Numbered from the stretch's first letter, positions 37,195 to 46,627 are shown. The stretch: DNA of 64,000 nt from Teredinibacter purpureus (GCF_014217335.1 NZ_CP060092.1:3675501-3739500); one strand, 5' to 3'. A program made the numbers and translations. Notes: generated by a model from the sequence alone, not told the origin.

Positions 37195-37478
37195 AGTGTG
37201 ATGGCTGGGGTTTTTAGAACGTGCTCGAACAAAAAACGTATACCTTGAAACTGTAACCGGCAGGAACTCGGGGATAGCTTTTTGTCTCTTACCAAGTGAA
37301 GAATATAGTTTTGTACGTCATCTTCGCTCAACAAGTCTGGTGAGCGGGCATAATATGTCGCCAAACTTGTTACTCCATACAAGTAACATTCTTTCGTGTT
37401 TTCTGCCAAATTCCTGACTGTCATGATGTCAATCATCGATTGGCGAAGCGGGGTCATTTTACGGGTCTGGGTATCCAT
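37195..37478 (-). pseudogene. Tyrosine recombinase, N-terminal part only
   Basis: About 95 codons encode the SAM-like core-binding domain of a tyrosine recombinase (MTVRNLAENTKECYLYGVTS, then YILHLVRDKKLSPSSCRLQ). GGAG precedes ATG 37478. The gene is cut by the IS3 scrap before the catalytic domain. It is the type found in IS91-associated recombinases, different from the intact one at 9.7 kb. Confidence 0.8.
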
Positions 37479-37601
37479 TACTTATCTCCAATTGCCCGCC
37501 AGGATTTGGCAGGATAAGATAAGTTTGGACCGGAGAGTGCAAAAGGTTAAATTTTAAGCAGGAAGAAGAAAGGGGCGCCAGCTACCGCGCAGCGGTTTAG
37601 T

Positions 37602-37697
37602 TCAACGTCTGGTTTTGGCGGGTTTTTGGAGTGCTTTCTTTTGTGCCTTCAGCACAAAAGAAAGAACGGAAAAAACCTCGCCAAGAACCTATTGTTA
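37602..37697 (-). other. attC site right of the peptide cluster
   Basis: It begins TCAACGTCTGG and ends CTATTGTTATGG. Its arms GGTTTTGGCG(GG)TTTT and AAAACCTCGCCAAGAACC pair, with an inner palindrome TTCTTTTGTGC / GCACAAAAGAA. Confidence 0.75.
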
Positions 37698-38005
37698 TGG
37701 CAACGGCTTGTTTACCACTGCTAAGTTAATTTGTAGGTAGCTACCTAATACACTAGGACTAAAACTACCCGATAAGGCGGACTTTGTATAGGGTTTGTTG
37801 CGCCAGAACCCCGCAAACCAGTGGGAATCTTGCGCGATATCTCAGAGCCGCCTGCCTTGAACCTGAAAGAATAGCTCTGATGCTGATAAGGGAGGGTTTG
37901 TATGATGCACTTCCCTTATGCTTTACCGTGAGTACTTGCTCACATTTACTTGCCAGTGTGCCGAACTTTGGTAGCGGCGGCCTGTAATTACACTGTGTTT
38001 TACAC
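37698..38005. other. Stretch without a recognisable gene
   Basis: These 308 bases lie between an attC site and the 3' end of the group II intron. Short frames exist on both strands but none has a ribosome-binding site or a recognisable product. Confidence 0.4.
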
Positions 38006-39993
38006 GCTAGTCATGGTAGAACGGCCAGTTACCCGAACCGCCCCCATACAGATCCGGACGTGCGGAATTACCGCATCCGGCTCTTCAATAATATCGTTGC
38101 TCGTGTAAATCACGAACCCTCAATACCAATCTACTGTAATGTATCGCTTCGACACACGCATAGGTTGGATCTGAAAATATCTTAACATGTCCTTAAAACC
38201 ATTCCAGCTAAAACTCCGCTTCTGACTGCGACGGTTAAGCCATTTATATAAGCAATGTAATACATGATTATATAGGCTCGACACGCTACGGCCGTTGCCT
38301 GGCAGCGCAAAGTAATTTTTAACGCCAATGAGTTTACGCCTAAGCATAGGCATTAAAATATTTAACCGCTTGGATCGATTGTTCTTAATCCAGCAATAAA
38401 TATCAGTCATCAACGCCTTGTGTTTCTTTGCAGCCGTTTGACGTTTCAGCCTTGGCTCACCATTCCTATCGGCACCCCAGAAAAATTCAAAACCTAGAAA
38501 CTGAAATTTTCGGGTTCTACTTGGGTGGAATCGACTAAATCGCTTTATGTGCGTTTTCTCAGGTGCTACTTCAAGATCAAACTCTCTTAATCTTTCAGGT
38601 AAACGCTGATAAAACGCACGTGCTTCATCGCGATATTGGAAGGCAACCACAAAATCATCGGCATAACGAATTAACATCGCCTTACCTTTTAGTGTTGGCT
38701 TAACACGCTTCTCGAACCAAAGATCTAAGGCGTAGTGCAAGTATATATTTGCCAGTACTGGACTGATTACCCCACCCTTGGGGTGTTCCCTTAGTGGACT
38801 TAATGTAATACCCTTCCGGCGTCTTAATTCTTGCTTTTAACCACTGACCTATTAATTTGAGTAGCGCTTTATCGTTAACCCTTTCCTTTAACATCTTCAT
38901 TAGCCAGTTATGGTTCATGTTATCGAAGAAACCTTTGATATCGGCTTCGACGATATACCCATAACCACCAAACTGAAGATTAAGGTTCAAACTATGCACC
39001 GCTTGGTGGGCACTTTTTACAGGACGATAACCATAACTGCTCCGTAAAAAGTCGTTTTCCCAGATAGCTGATAATATCTGACTGACGCCTTGTTGAACTA
39101 TTTTATCATCCAGTGTCGGCAAGCCCAGCGGTCTTAGTTTTCCGTTTGATTTTGGTATCAGTACGCGTTTAACATCGCTAGCTCGATACGTTTTCTGTTT
39201 CAAACTGTTCTGTAAACATGTGATATTTTCAGAGAGCCTTGGTAGGTAATCAGATGATGTTATTCCATCGATACCAGCCGCTGACTTCTTATTGATTTGA
39301 CCCCAGCTTTGTATCAGTAAATCAGAATCAAGCTTTCCATAAAGATTCTGAAACTGATGCTTAGGGTGAGTCTGTGCTTTAAATGCTATGGATTGCAATT
39401 CGGTTGTCATAGTGGTTCCAGCCCTACTTTGTCCGGCCTATGTATCTGTTACAATCCGTGATATTACTGTCAGCCCCGTCGTAATGCTTATTAAGAAAAC
39501 ACGTACTGTTTTTTTTCATCATTACTACCATGGGCTAATCCGACTTCCAAAGTGCCATCGTTCGCTTCGTGTTTTACTCGGCAGCCCTACCCACCTCCTG
39601 CGGGAGCAACCTTGGATCTCACAAGTTCCTGCCTCATCTCTTTATACATGCCACGGCTTTATAACTCCGCTAATTCGCCACAATCTTGCCTTTACGATTG
39701 CTTTGCGTGGGCTTCGACAGCGTTACAGGCCTTGCCAATTAGAACAACACATTTACGGAGCGATACCAACACTTCAGGGACACGAATCCCCTGTGGCCTA
39801 CATAATTCTCTGTCTACGCTTCACACTGTTTGTTCGATTAATTGAAAACTTTAAAAATAAATAACGTTTTCCGGAAAGGTATCAGCAATCCTTAATCTCC
39901 GCGCAGCGCGCAAGACTCGATACGGGTGAGCGGCTAACTCTTACCCGACAGGGACTTTCACCCCGCAAGATGGGACAAGCTTCCTTGTCGCAC
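38006..39993 (-). mobile_element. Group II intron at an attC end (probably class C)
   Basis: The roughly 1.99-kb intron starts GTGCGAC on the minus strand at 39993, directly after the attC end GGCGTTA. It has the GGGGTGAAAGTCCC motif of domain I, encodes a reverse transcriptase, and has a domain V hairpin at 38051-38083 (GAGCCGGATGCGG / CCGCACGTCCGGATC). The 3' boundary is placed by comparison with the fragment at 12301 and may be off by a few bases. Introns of class C often insert beside stem-loops, and one lineage prefers attC, which fits. The encoded protein is frameshifted. Confidence 0.82.
38120..39410 (-). pseudogene. Group II intron reverse transcriptase/maturase, frameshifted
   Basis: Two frames together make a complete intron-encoded protein. 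The 5' part (39410-38700) holds RT motifs such as GIDGITSSDYLPRL, RPLGLPTLDDKIVQQ, SYGYRPVKSAHQAV and VEADIKGFFDNMNH and ends at KGTPQG. The 3' part (to 38120) holds the catalytic YADD, FLGFEFFWG and a group II maturase domain. At KGTPQG one extra base in a G-rich run (near 38776-38785) shifts the frame. Removing one base restores the expected GGVISPVLANIYLHYALD. It is either a real mutation or a base-call error in the run. Confidence 0.85.
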
Positions 39994-40106
39994 TAACGCC
40001 GAGCTCACCGGCGCATATTGCGGAGAGCGTTTTTATGTAAAATGGAGCACCGCGACATACATAAAAACGAGCGTAGCAATATGCGTCCGTGTGCAGCGAT
40101 TTGTTA
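39994..40106 (-). other. attC site, recurrent 113-bp type
   Basis: It runs TAACGCCGAGCTCACC to GATTTGTTA with a long inner palindrome (TTTTTATGTA / TACATAAAAA). The same type recurs at 42951, 44051, 45077, 46628, 49055 and 56124. Confidence 0.9.
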
Positions 40107-40249
40107 CTTGTACCAAACACCTACTCACTTTTAACTACGCTGCTACGCCAATTGCTGTATTTTTTTAAAAAGCCTGAAGCTTTGGTTAGACCCAACTATA
40201 ACCGTGGGATAGCCAAAACAGAAGGCATAAAATTGACCCAAAACAACAA

Positions 40250-40480
40250 GTGATTATGGCAACCAACAGAAAGGAACAAACGGGAGGAATAAGCCGCAAA
40301 CTCCCTTTGCTAGGTAAAGCTTGGTTGCGCTTTTTTGCAACGAAGCTTTACCGGATTACCAAATCTACCTTTTACAAAGCACGTTGTAAGCGACCAAAGG
40401 TGGCTTACCTAAACTTGATGGAGGGTAACGAATTTAGGAACACCCTACTGAAACTTAACTACACACCAAACTTTTTTTAA
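40250..40480 (+). CDS. Small basic ORF in repeated cassette, copy 1
   Basis: A 76-codon frame runs against the array direction and encodes a Lys/Arg-rich product (MATNRKEQTGGISRKLPLL...). The cassette occurs at 40107, 44164 and 49168 and truncated at 14553. The differences among copies mostly change residues (A/V, L/I, Y/F, K/E), so selection on the protein is not evident. There is no good ribosome-binding site. No better frame exists on the minus strand, so the cassette may be non-coding. Confidence 0.3.
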   Translation: MIMATNRKEQTGGISRKLPLLGKAWLRFFATKLYRITKSTFYKARCKRPKVAYLNLMEGNEFRNTLLKLNYTPNFF

Positions 40481-40488
40481 TAGACAAG

Positions 40489-40596
40489 TAACGCCTGTGT
40501 ATGAGGCATTTTTTATGTAGTGTAGTTTTGGGGTACAGTGGCGCAGCCACCCCAAAACGAAGCGAAGTAAAAAATGTCCTTATGACACATTTGTTA
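40489..40596 (-). other. attC site
   Basis: TAACGCCTGTGT to TTTGTTAGG. The outer arms GGCATTTTTTAT / AAAAAATGTCC and an inner palindrome TTTTGGGGT / ACCCCAAAA pair. Confidence 0.9.
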
Positions 40597-41097
40597 GGGC
40601 TTTGGCGGATTTTCATAAGTTAATACTCTAATGCTCCGCGTTCCTATTTTGGACTTTAAATATTGCGTAACGGCCGCTGTGGCCGATTTTACACTTTGCC
40701 GCTCCTTCTCGTCTGTAAGGAAGTTATTTTTACCGTGCTCTAACTCCATCTCTCTGAATACAACTTTCACGCTCGATTTAGAAATTTCAACATAGGCTTG
40801 AACGTAAATATTTTCGCCCAACTTAAAGCCAAGGTTTTGGGTATGTCCGGTTGCTGGTAACAGCCCAAAAGATACACTCTGATTAGTACGCTCGAAATCA
40901 AACTCTCTTAGAACCTGAGTAATTTCCTCTGCGGCAATATCCACATCCTCATTCGAAAGAAATAGTTTACCCGAATCACTATCTGCAACAAAGCCAGCTT
41001 CAACTTCCTGTAAACTCTGAGTCTTGAGCATTGCACTAGGCGGAATACAGCCTGCCAAAAAACACACGAAGAAAAGAATTGTAATGCTTAATTTCAT
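40594..41097 (-). CDS. Predicted lipoprotein (cassette gene)
   Basis: The 167-residue product has a lipoprotein signal with lipobox LAGC (Cys 16) and is therefore expected in the outer or inner membrane facing the periplasm. The mature part is predicted alpha/beta, with a regular VYVQAYVEISKSSVKVVFRE strand pair. I do not recognise the family. Its stop codon is formed by the attC GTTA box. An IS3 lies 13 bases before its start, between it and the next attC, and may affect its expression. Confidence 0.65.
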   Translation of the reverse strand: MKLSITILFFVCFLAGCIPPSAMLKTQSLQEVEAGFVADSDSGKLFLSNEDVDIAAEEITQVLREFDFERTNQSVSFGLLPATGHTQNLGFKLGENIYVQAYVEISKSSVKVVFREMELEHGKNNFLTDEKERQSVKSATAAVTQYLKSKIGTRSIRVLTYENPPKP

Positions 41098-41134
41098 ATT
41101 GGCCTGGTCTTACCCACAAAAAGTAGACACCATA

Positions 41135-42004
41135 TTAGGCGCACTCTTGGTAATAAATTTCTTCAAACTCTGCAGGGCTTATATAGTCATTCGCAGAGTG
41201 GCGTCGTACGCGATTGTAAAACAATTCAATATATTCGAACACACTTGAATACGCGTCATTTAAGCCTATGTACGATTGACCAAACACTTCCTCTACTTTC
41301 AGACGTGAGAAGAAGGATTCCATTGCCGCATTATCCCAACAGTTACCCTTTCGGCTCATGCTGGGAGTTATATCAGCATCGTGCATCGCTAGGACATATT
41401 CTCCGGATCGATACTGCACTCCCTGATCTGAGTGAAGCAACAACCCTTGCTCGCATCCCCGACTTGAGGTGGCCATGTTAAGTGCATCTAAAATCAAATC
41501 CGTGGTCATTGTTTTATCCAATGACCAGCCAATGATCTTGCGGGAGAACAAGTCCATGATCACCGCCAAGTAAACGTGACCGTTCTTAACCGGTATATAG
41601 GTAATGTCCGACACCCACTTTTCATTTGGCTTAGTGGCCTCAAAGTCGCGATCCAATACGTTTTCAGCGAAGTTATTATCCCCTGAACCTTGATGACCAT
41701 ACTTGAAGCGTTTGCCGTTACGGGCCTTTAGACCCTCTTCCTGCATAATTTTAGCAACATGATTAACTGAGCAAGCGAAGCCTTTTTCATGCAGCTCATA
41801 GATTAATCTAGGCGCACCGTATCGTGCCTTAAACTCCTCAAAAGTCTCACTGATAGCCTTGCGCAGCATTTCTCGATACTCATACTCGAAACTAGGCTCT
41901 CGTTCGCGCCATTTGTAATAACCTGATCTGCTGACAGCTAACCACCCCGCCATCTTGATTATTGGGAATTGACCACGAAGCGACTCCATGTAGGCATACC
42001 TCAC
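41135..42004 (-). CDS. IS3 transposase OrfB (element C)
   Basis: The 289-residue DDE transposase shows WVSDITYIP (Asp), LHSDQGVQYRS (Asp) and WDNAAMESFFSRLK (Glu), and the family N-terminus FPIIKMAGWLAVSRSGYYKW. It overlaps orfA by ATGA. All catalytic residues are present. Confidence 0.93.
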   Translation of the reverse strand: MRYAYMESLRGQFPIIKMAGWLAVSRSGYYKWREREPSFEYEYREMLRKAISETFEEFKARYGAPRLIYELHEKGFACSVNHVAKIMQEEGLKARNGKRFKYGHQGSGDNNFAENVLDRDFEATKPNEKWVSDITYIPVKNGHVYLAVIMDLFSRKIIGWSLDKTMTTDLILDALNMATSSRGCEQGLLLHSDQGVQYRSGEYVLAMHDADITPSMSRKGNCWDNAAMESFFSRLKVEEVFGQSYIGLNDAYSSVFEYIELFYNRVRRHSANDYISPAEFEEIYYQECA

Positions 42005-42318
42005 CAGCTTGGCTTGCTGAAGTATGCCGTCGCTTTTTTTAGGAATTCGTTCTCTTCTTTCAGGTCGCTTATTGTCCGCTGCAGCTCGCGTACAGTCTCG
42101 CTTTCAGGCTTTGAGTAATCCACACCATTCACACCATTAAATTGTTTTTCGGATAGTCGCTTATATTGACGTCGCCAATTATAGATTTGACCGGGGTGAA
42201 TACCCAACTCTCTCGCCACTTCAGCAGCTGAGGTGTCAGGCCCTTCTGAGCGTCGAACGGCCTCCCTACGAAAATCTTCGGTGTAATGGTTGTATTTGTT
42301 CTTAGTTTTTTTAGTCAT
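42001..42318 (-). CDS. IS3 transposase OrfA (element C)
   Basis: The 105-residue protein has the helix-turn-helix EVARELGIHPGQIYNWRRQY and a zipper ending ENEFLKKATAYF. A run of seven A followed by G at the zipper end is a plausible -1 frameshift site. Confidence 0.9.
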   Translation of the reverse strand: MTKKTKNKYNHYTEDFRREAVRRSEGPDTSAAEVARELGIHPGQIYNWRRQYKRLSEKQFNGVNGVDYSKPESETVRELQRTISDLKEENEFLKKATAYFSKPSW

Positions 42319-42377
42319 AATTAATACCTCATTAGGTGGGAATGAGGTGTCTACTTTTCGTGGGTAGCTCTAGGCCC

Positions 42378-42485
42378 TAACGCCTTTGTAACAGGCATTT
42401 TTTGTGTAGTGGAGTTATGCGGTAAAGTGGCGAAGCCACCGCAAAACGGAGCGCAGCAAAAAATGTCCTGTTGACAAACTTGTTA
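42378..42485 (-). other. attC site
   Basis: TAACGCCTTTGT to ACTTGTTA. Arms GGCATTTTTTGTG / AAAAAATGTCC pair, with an inner TTATGCGGTA-type loop. Confidence 0.88.
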
Positions 42486-42491
42486 AGTGCT

Positions 42492-42929
42492 TTACTCATT
42501 TAGATGCTTACAGCTTGCTTTAAGCAACAATATAGCAGGCTCTGGTTTAGTATTTGTTGGTTGCGTTACCCAGATAATTTGAGCACTTTCTAAATGTGGG
42601 TACAAGTTAAATTGTATTTGCTCTGCACCCTCGATGCTAACTGCAGAAACGTAACTGCTAGTTTGCCCTATCAATTCTAGATTGTGCCAGCGATCTTCTC
42701 TTTTCGGTTCAATGACACCAGTGCCATCTATAACGTACCTCAAGCTACCCAATCCTGCATGAGAGTATGAGAACTCGTAAATAGTGCCATCGTTCAAAGT
42801 GATGGGTTCAGCTTTACCGCTAACGTAATTAATGTGCTCTCCAGTAAAATTCTGGCACTTTGCTGAGAACGAGCCTGCAAAGGTAGGTGTAACAAGTGAA
42901 GCTACCACTATGATGAAAATATATTTCAT
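42492..42929 (-). CDS. Secreted hypothetical protein (cassette gene)
   Basis: The 145-residue product has a clean signal peptide (YIFIIVVASLVTPTFA, then GSF) and a mature domain of mostly beta character with two Cys (KCQNF and ASCKH) that could form a disulfide. I do not recognise the family. I start it at ATG 42929, preceded by AGGA, because the longer frame begins inside the attC site. Confidence 0.7.
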   Translation of the reverse strand: MKYIFIIVVASLVTPTFAGSFSAKCQNFTGEHINYVSGKAEPITLNDGTIYEFSYSHAGLGSLRYVIDGTGVIEPKREDRWHNLELIGQTSSYVSAVSIEGAEQIQFNLYPHLESAQIIWVTQPTNTKPEPAILLLKASCKHLNE

Positions 42930-42950
42930 AACTCGATTCCTGAGGGCACT

Positions 42951-43063
42951 TAACGCCGAGCTCACCGGCGCATATTGCGGAGAGCGTTTTTATGTAAAAT
43001 GGAGCACCGCGACATACATAAAAACGAGCGTAGCAATATGCGTCCGAGTGCAGCGTTTTGTTA
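42951..43063 (-). other. attC site, recurrent 113-bp type
   Basis: Same type as the site at 39994, here with the variants CCGAGTGCAGCGTTTTGTTA. Confidence 0.9.
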
Positions 43064-43417
43064 TGGGCTGGGTGGCACTTATTCTCTACAGCGCTCGTTG
43101 TGGAGCAAACGCGGAACTTTAGCCTATTAAAAACCCAACCCGTATAAACTACTATTCTTACAATTCGCACTTTCTTGATGGAGCCTTGAAGATGCGAACC
43201 ACCCATTTTCTATTTCGCAGTGGAATCCCAAACGGTGAGCCAAAGAACGAACAGTTTTAGACTCACCTTGTTCCAATACTTTTTATTGTAACCACTTCAC
43301 TACATTCTTGTGCCGAGTGAAACTATTTATTCTTTCTCCACGATTGCACTTACTAAACTGCGAACTCTCAATTTAATAAAAATTCTGGAACGACAACTAA
43401 ATCATTTAAACCCGCCA
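43064..43417. repeat. Cassette without a clear gene, copy 1 of 4
   Basis: About 354 bases between attC sites. Near-identical copies lie at 46279 and 56237, and a diverged one at 46741. A minus-strand frame of about 46 codons (MGGSHLQGSIKK...) runs on through the attC into the next cassette, so it is unlikely to be a normal gene. Function unknown. Confidence 0.7.
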
Positions 43418-43525
43418 TAACGCCGCTGTAACCTGCCCAAATTATGGAGCAGTTTTGTGCGAGAATGTGCGCAGCGCATTGCACAAAATCGCGTAGTAAT
43501 TTGGGTCAGGTTGACAGCTTTGTTA
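43418..43525 (-). other. attC site
   Basis: TAACGCCGCTGTAACCTGCC to GCTTTGTTA. The arms TGTAACCTGCCCAAATTA / TAATTTGGGTCAGGTTGACA pair. The same site is at 54422. Confidence 0.9.
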
Positions 43526-43535
43526 AGTGCTAATG

Positions 43536-43793
43536 CTAAGCCGTTTGTATAAACCACAGAAAGCCTAACCCCAAGGAAGCTATACTAATAAAAATTGATT
43601 TTAATATAATTTCACGATGAAATACCGCCTGATAAAAAAGAGTAATAACGTTAACTAGAAGCATATAAGGTAGCGCCAACCCTAAATAATATGGAACTGG
43701 AAATAATTGCAAGTACACCGAAATAAAAGCAAAAACCACAAGCACTGCGGTTAACAAGGGTATTGCCCAATATGAAGAGAAGAGTTTAGTCAT
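43536..43793 (-). CDS. Small membrane protein of a two-gene cassette, copy 1
   Basis: The 85-residue protein has three predicted membrane segments (about 8-30, 35-57 and 63-82). It follows the 79-residue gene by three bases, so the two are co-translated. The family is not recognised. An identical copy is at 54540-54797. Confidence 0.6.
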   Translation of the reverse strand: MTKLFSSYWAIPLLTAVLVVFAFISVYLQLFPVPYYLGLALPYMLLVNVITLFYQAVFHREIILKSIFISIASLGLGFLWFIQTA

Positions 43794-43796
43794 CTA

Positions 43797-44036
43797 TCAT
43801 TCCCAACCACGACGTTGATATGACTCTTTGTCTTGATCGGGATAATCAGATTTGTATTCGCCCCACTTCATATATTTGTAGTATTTAGTCATTGCGTCAA
43901 AATGAGAGTCAGCCTCACAAACCCAAACAAGTGTTGCATCTTCATCCAATAATTTTCTTGCTCCATCCCCATGAACACCTGCCAGACAAAACGTCTGTGA
44001 TCCCTCATCTTCTTCAACCCAGAGTTCATGCTTCAT
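43797..44036 (-). CDS. Small acidic protein of a two-gene cassette, copy 1
   Basis: The 79-residue soluble protein (MKHELWVEEDEGSQTFCLAG...) is acidic at the start and ends in a basic, aromatic tail (YYKYMKWGEYKSDYP). Its partner downstream is a membrane protein. I start it at ATG 44036, since the longer frame crosses the attC site. An identical copy lies at 54801-55040. No family recognised. Confidence 0.65.
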   Translation of the reverse strand: MKHELWVEEDEGSQTFCLAGVHGDGARKLLDEDATLVWVCEADSHFDAMTKYYKYMKWGEYKSDYPDQDKESYQRRGWE

Positions 44037-44050
44037 AATTTGGTGACACT

Positions 44051-44163
44051 TAACGCCGAGCTCACCGGCGCATATTGCGGAGAGCGTTTTTATGTAAAAT
44101 GGAGCACCGCGACATACATAAAAACGAGCGTAGCAATATGCGTCCGTGTGCAGCGATTTGTTA
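44051..44163 (-). other. attC site, recurrent 113-bp type
   Basis: Same type as at 39994, ending GATTTGTTACTT. Confidence 0.9.
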
Positions 44164-44306
44164 CTTGTACCAAACACCTACTCACTTTTAACTACGCTGC
44201 TACGCCAATTGCTGTATTTGTTTAAAAAGCCTGAAGCTTTGGTTAGACCCAACTATAACCGTGGGATAGCCAAAACAGAAGGCATAAAATTGACCCAAAA
44301 CAACAA

Positions 44307-44549
44307 GTGATTATGGCAACCAACAGAAAGGAACAAACGGGAGGAATAAGCCGCAAACTCCCTTTGCTAGGTAAAGTTTGGTTGCGATTTTTTGCAACGA
44401 AGCTTTACCGGATTACCAAATCTACCTTTTACGAAGCACGTTGTAAGCGACCAAAGGTGGCTTACCTAAACTTGATGGAGGGTAACGAATTTAGGAACAC
44501 CCTACTGAAACTTAACTACACACCAAACTTTTTTTTAATAGACAAGTAA
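44307..44549 (+). CDS. Small basic ORF in repeated cassette, copy 2
   Basis: This 80-codon frame is the second copy of the opposite-strand frame described at 40250, with a slightly longer end because of one extra T in a T-run before the stop. The doubt about coding is the same. Confidence 0.28.
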   Translation: MIMATNRKEQTGGISRKLPLLGKVWLRFFATKLYRITKSTFYEARCKRPKVAYLNLMEGNEFRNTLLKLNYTPNFFLIDK

Positions 44550-44654
44550 CGCCGCAATAATTTGCCGCCGAAGCGGAGTAGTTTTTTGTGTAGAATAGCG
44601 AAGCTATACACAAAAAAGTGCGGAGCTTTGGCGGTCAAATTGATTGCCTTGTTA
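44547..44654 (-). other. attC site
   Basis: TAACGCCGCAATAATTTGCC to CCTTGTTA, with an inner palindrome TTTTTTGTGTA / TACACAAAAAA. The same site is at 57935. Confidence 0.9.
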
Positions 44655-44668
44655 ACTCGGGCACCCTA

Positions 44669-45046
44669 TTAATGGGACACATTTTCAGCTATCGAATTTT
44701 TGACATTAAGTCTGGCGTCGCAGCCAAAAATGAATTCACCGTCTCTCTCTGTAACCCAATGATTGCCAACTCCCCTAGGGTCCGATGCAAATTTCGCCTT
44801 CTTTCTCTTTATGAGGCGCTTAACTTCTACCAACCCGACCTTTGGCCCCAATTTCATTTGTTCGAGAAGCATGCTCTCATATTTATTGCAATTTTCCCAC
44901 GAATCCATAACTACAGAATTCCAAGCAGTCACAACTATTTTCATAGCTGCTTCTAGCTCCTCTTTAGAGTGATCGCGAGGCAAGCTCAATATAAGCGATT
45001 TCCCAAACTCTAAAATAGTATGCGATATTTTCGTTGTTGGTATCAT
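44669..45046 (-). CDS. Hypothetical protein of a duplicated cassette, copy 1
   Basis: The 125-residue soluble protein is not recognised. It is mostly helical at first (EELEAAMKIVVTAWNSVVMD), with a basic VEVKRLIKRKKAKF stretch and a C-terminal strand pair around VTERDGEFIFGCDARL. The copy at 58057-58434 differs by one substitution (Lys here, Glu there, near residue 116). Confidence 0.65.
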   Translation of the reverse strand: MIPTTKISHTILEFGKSLILSLPRDHSKEELEAAMKIVVTAWNSVVMDSWENCNKYESMLLEQMKLGPKVGLVEVKRLIKRKKAKFASDPRGVGNHWVTERDGEFIFGCDARLNVKNSIAENVSH

Positions 45047-45076
45047 AGCTTCAAATGTTCTGGTTCAAGATAGAGT

Positions 45077-45189
45077 TAACGCCGAGCTCACCGGCGCATA
45101 TTGCGGAGAGCGTTTTTATGTAAAATGGAGCACCGCGACATACATAAAAACGAGCGTAGCAATATGCGTCCGAGTGCAGCGTTTTGTTA
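45077..45189 (-). other. attC site, recurrent 113-bp type
   Basis: Same type as at 39994. An IS30 lies five bases beyond its GTTA. Confidence 0.9.
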
Positions 45190-45194
45190 TGGGC

Positions 45195-46275
45195 GCCGAA
45201 TTCGCAAAGTAAGTGCAACGCGCCTGCATCTTCCTTTATATAGGGTGAACTGGGATACTCATGGTTTTTCTCGACCGGCAAGAAGAGGGACCTCATGATG
45301 TACCACCAGCTCACCACTGATGAAAGATATACTATAGCGGCCTATTTAAAGCAACGTAAATCTCAAGCCTATATTGCACGGGCCTTAGGCCGCGATCCTT
45401 GCACGATCTCCAGAGAGTTAAAACGAAATCGTCGCCCAGACGGTAAATACTGCGCAGCGCGAGCAGTAAAACGTACCTCTCGAATACGGAGGGAGTCTCG
45501 TCGTAAATGGCAATTCAATGATACCGAGCTTCAGATGGTCATCGCCTTAATACGCCTCGATTGGAGCCCAGAACAAGTTTCCTTGTGGCTTAAGAAGTGC
45601 AATATATTATCGATCAGCCATTCGACCATTTATCGCTATATTTGGTACAACATGTTTTATTCAGGGGATCTCTATAAGCACTTACGTCAATCAAGCAAGA
45701 AACGCCGAAAAAGATATAGAAGCCCTGACTCTAGAGGCGTTTTAGCCAATAAGGCCCATATCTCTGAGCGACCTCTAGGGGCAGAAAATAAGAGCCGAAT
45801 CGGTCATTTCGAAATTGATACCGTTCATGGTTCACGCGATCAACATTCAATTGTCACGTTAGTTGATCGAAAAAGTAAATACACGATCATTGGCAAAATT
45901 AGGAACCGTACGACTGACGAGTTAAATCGAAAAGTTATTCAGCTAATCAAAAAACAGGTTAATCAGGTAAAAACAATTACCGCTGATAACGGTACCGAGT
46001 TTCATCAATACAAAAAAATTGAAGACGTCACTAACTCAACATTTTACTTTGCCAACCCCTACCACTCATGGGAAAGAGGGTTAAACGAAAATACCAACGG
46101 TCTCATACGACAATATTTACCTAAAGGAGAATCAATGAAGAGCATAACTCAAAAGGATTGCGATAAAATTGCAATGAAACTTAACCGACGACCTAGAAAA
46201 TGTTTAAATATGGAAACACCGGAGGCAGTCTATGTTCGTTAATCACTTTCATTGCACTTCAGTTGATAACCTGGG
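45195..46275 (+). mobile_element. IS30-family element, copy 1
   Basis: The 1081-bp element runs GCCGAATTCGC to ATAACCTGGG and is flanked by a 3-bp duplication GGC. Imperfect inverted ends share AAGTGCAA(C/T)G. The empty site is seen at 43060-43071, so the insertion point is exact. Copy 2 at 60660 looks identical. Confidence 0.93.
45295..46242 (+). CDS. IS30 transposase, copy 1
   Basis: The 315-residue transposase has an N-terminal helix-turn-helix (QAYIARALGRDPCTISRELKR, about 25) and a second DNA-binding region (WSPEQVSLWLKK). The DDE core has GHFEIDTVHGS (Asp), TITADNGTEFHQ (Asp) and SWERGLNENTNGLIRQYLPK (Glu). It is intact. Confidence 0.95.
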   Translation: MMYHQLTTDERYTIAAYLKQRKSQAYIARALGRDPCTISRELKRNRRPDGKYCAARAVKRTSRIRRESRRKWQFNDTELQMVIALIRLDWSPEQVSLWLKKCNILSISHSTIYRYIWYNMFYSGDLYKHLRQSSKKRRKRYRSPDSRGVLANKAHISERPLGAENKSRIGHFEIDTVHGSRDQHSIVTLVDRKSKYTIIGKIRNRTTDELNRKVIQLIKKQVNQVKTITADNGTEFHQYKKIEDVTNSTFYFANPYHSWERGLNENTNGLIRQYLPKGESMKSITQKDCDKIAMKLNRRPRKCLNMETPEAVYVR

Positions 46276-46278
46276 GGC

Positions 46279-46627
46279 TGGGTGGCACTTATTCTCTACA
46301 GCGCTCGTTGTGGAGCAAACGCGGAACTTTAGCCTATTAAAAACCCAACCCGTATAAACTACTATTCTTACAATTCGCACTTTCTTGATGGAGCCTTGAA
46401 GATGCGAACCACCCATTTTCTATTTCGCAGTGGAATCCCAAACGGTGAGCCAAAGAACGAACAGTTTTAGACTCACCTTGTTCCAATACTTTTTATTGTA
46501 ACCACTTCACTACATTCTTGTGCCGAGTGAAACTATTTATTCTTTCTCCACGATTGCACTTACTAAACTGCGAACTCTCAATTTAATAAAAATTCTGGAA
46601 CGACAACTAAATCATTTAAACCCGCCA
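46279..46627. repeat. Cassette without a clear gene, copy 2 of 4
   Basis: Near-identical to the sequence at 43064-43417. It is separated from its attC by the IS30 insertion. Confidence 0.7.

Larger units (their letters stand above)
41111..42366 (-). mobile_element. IS3-family element C inside a cassette
   Basis: The 1256-bp element has ends TACCCACAAAAAGTAGACACC and GGTGTCTACTTTTCGTGGGTA, which are imperfect inverted repeats. It carries orfA and orfB. It lies between the start of the lipoprotein gene and the next attC. Confidence 0.9.

Noticed and set aside
37784..37987. 67-codon plus-strand frame before the intron
   Set aside because: No ribosome-binding site and no recognisable product.
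42829..43206. Protein of 125 residues spanning an attC and two cassettes (and similar frames at 46578 and 55654-56379)
   Set aside because: The shared segment containing YARFYVCRGAPFYIKT is the translation of the 113-bp attC type, so these are read-through frames.
43797..44177. Longer start for the 79-residue cassette protein
   Set aside because: The extension is attC sequence, and the duplicate at 54801 has a different attC and no such extension.
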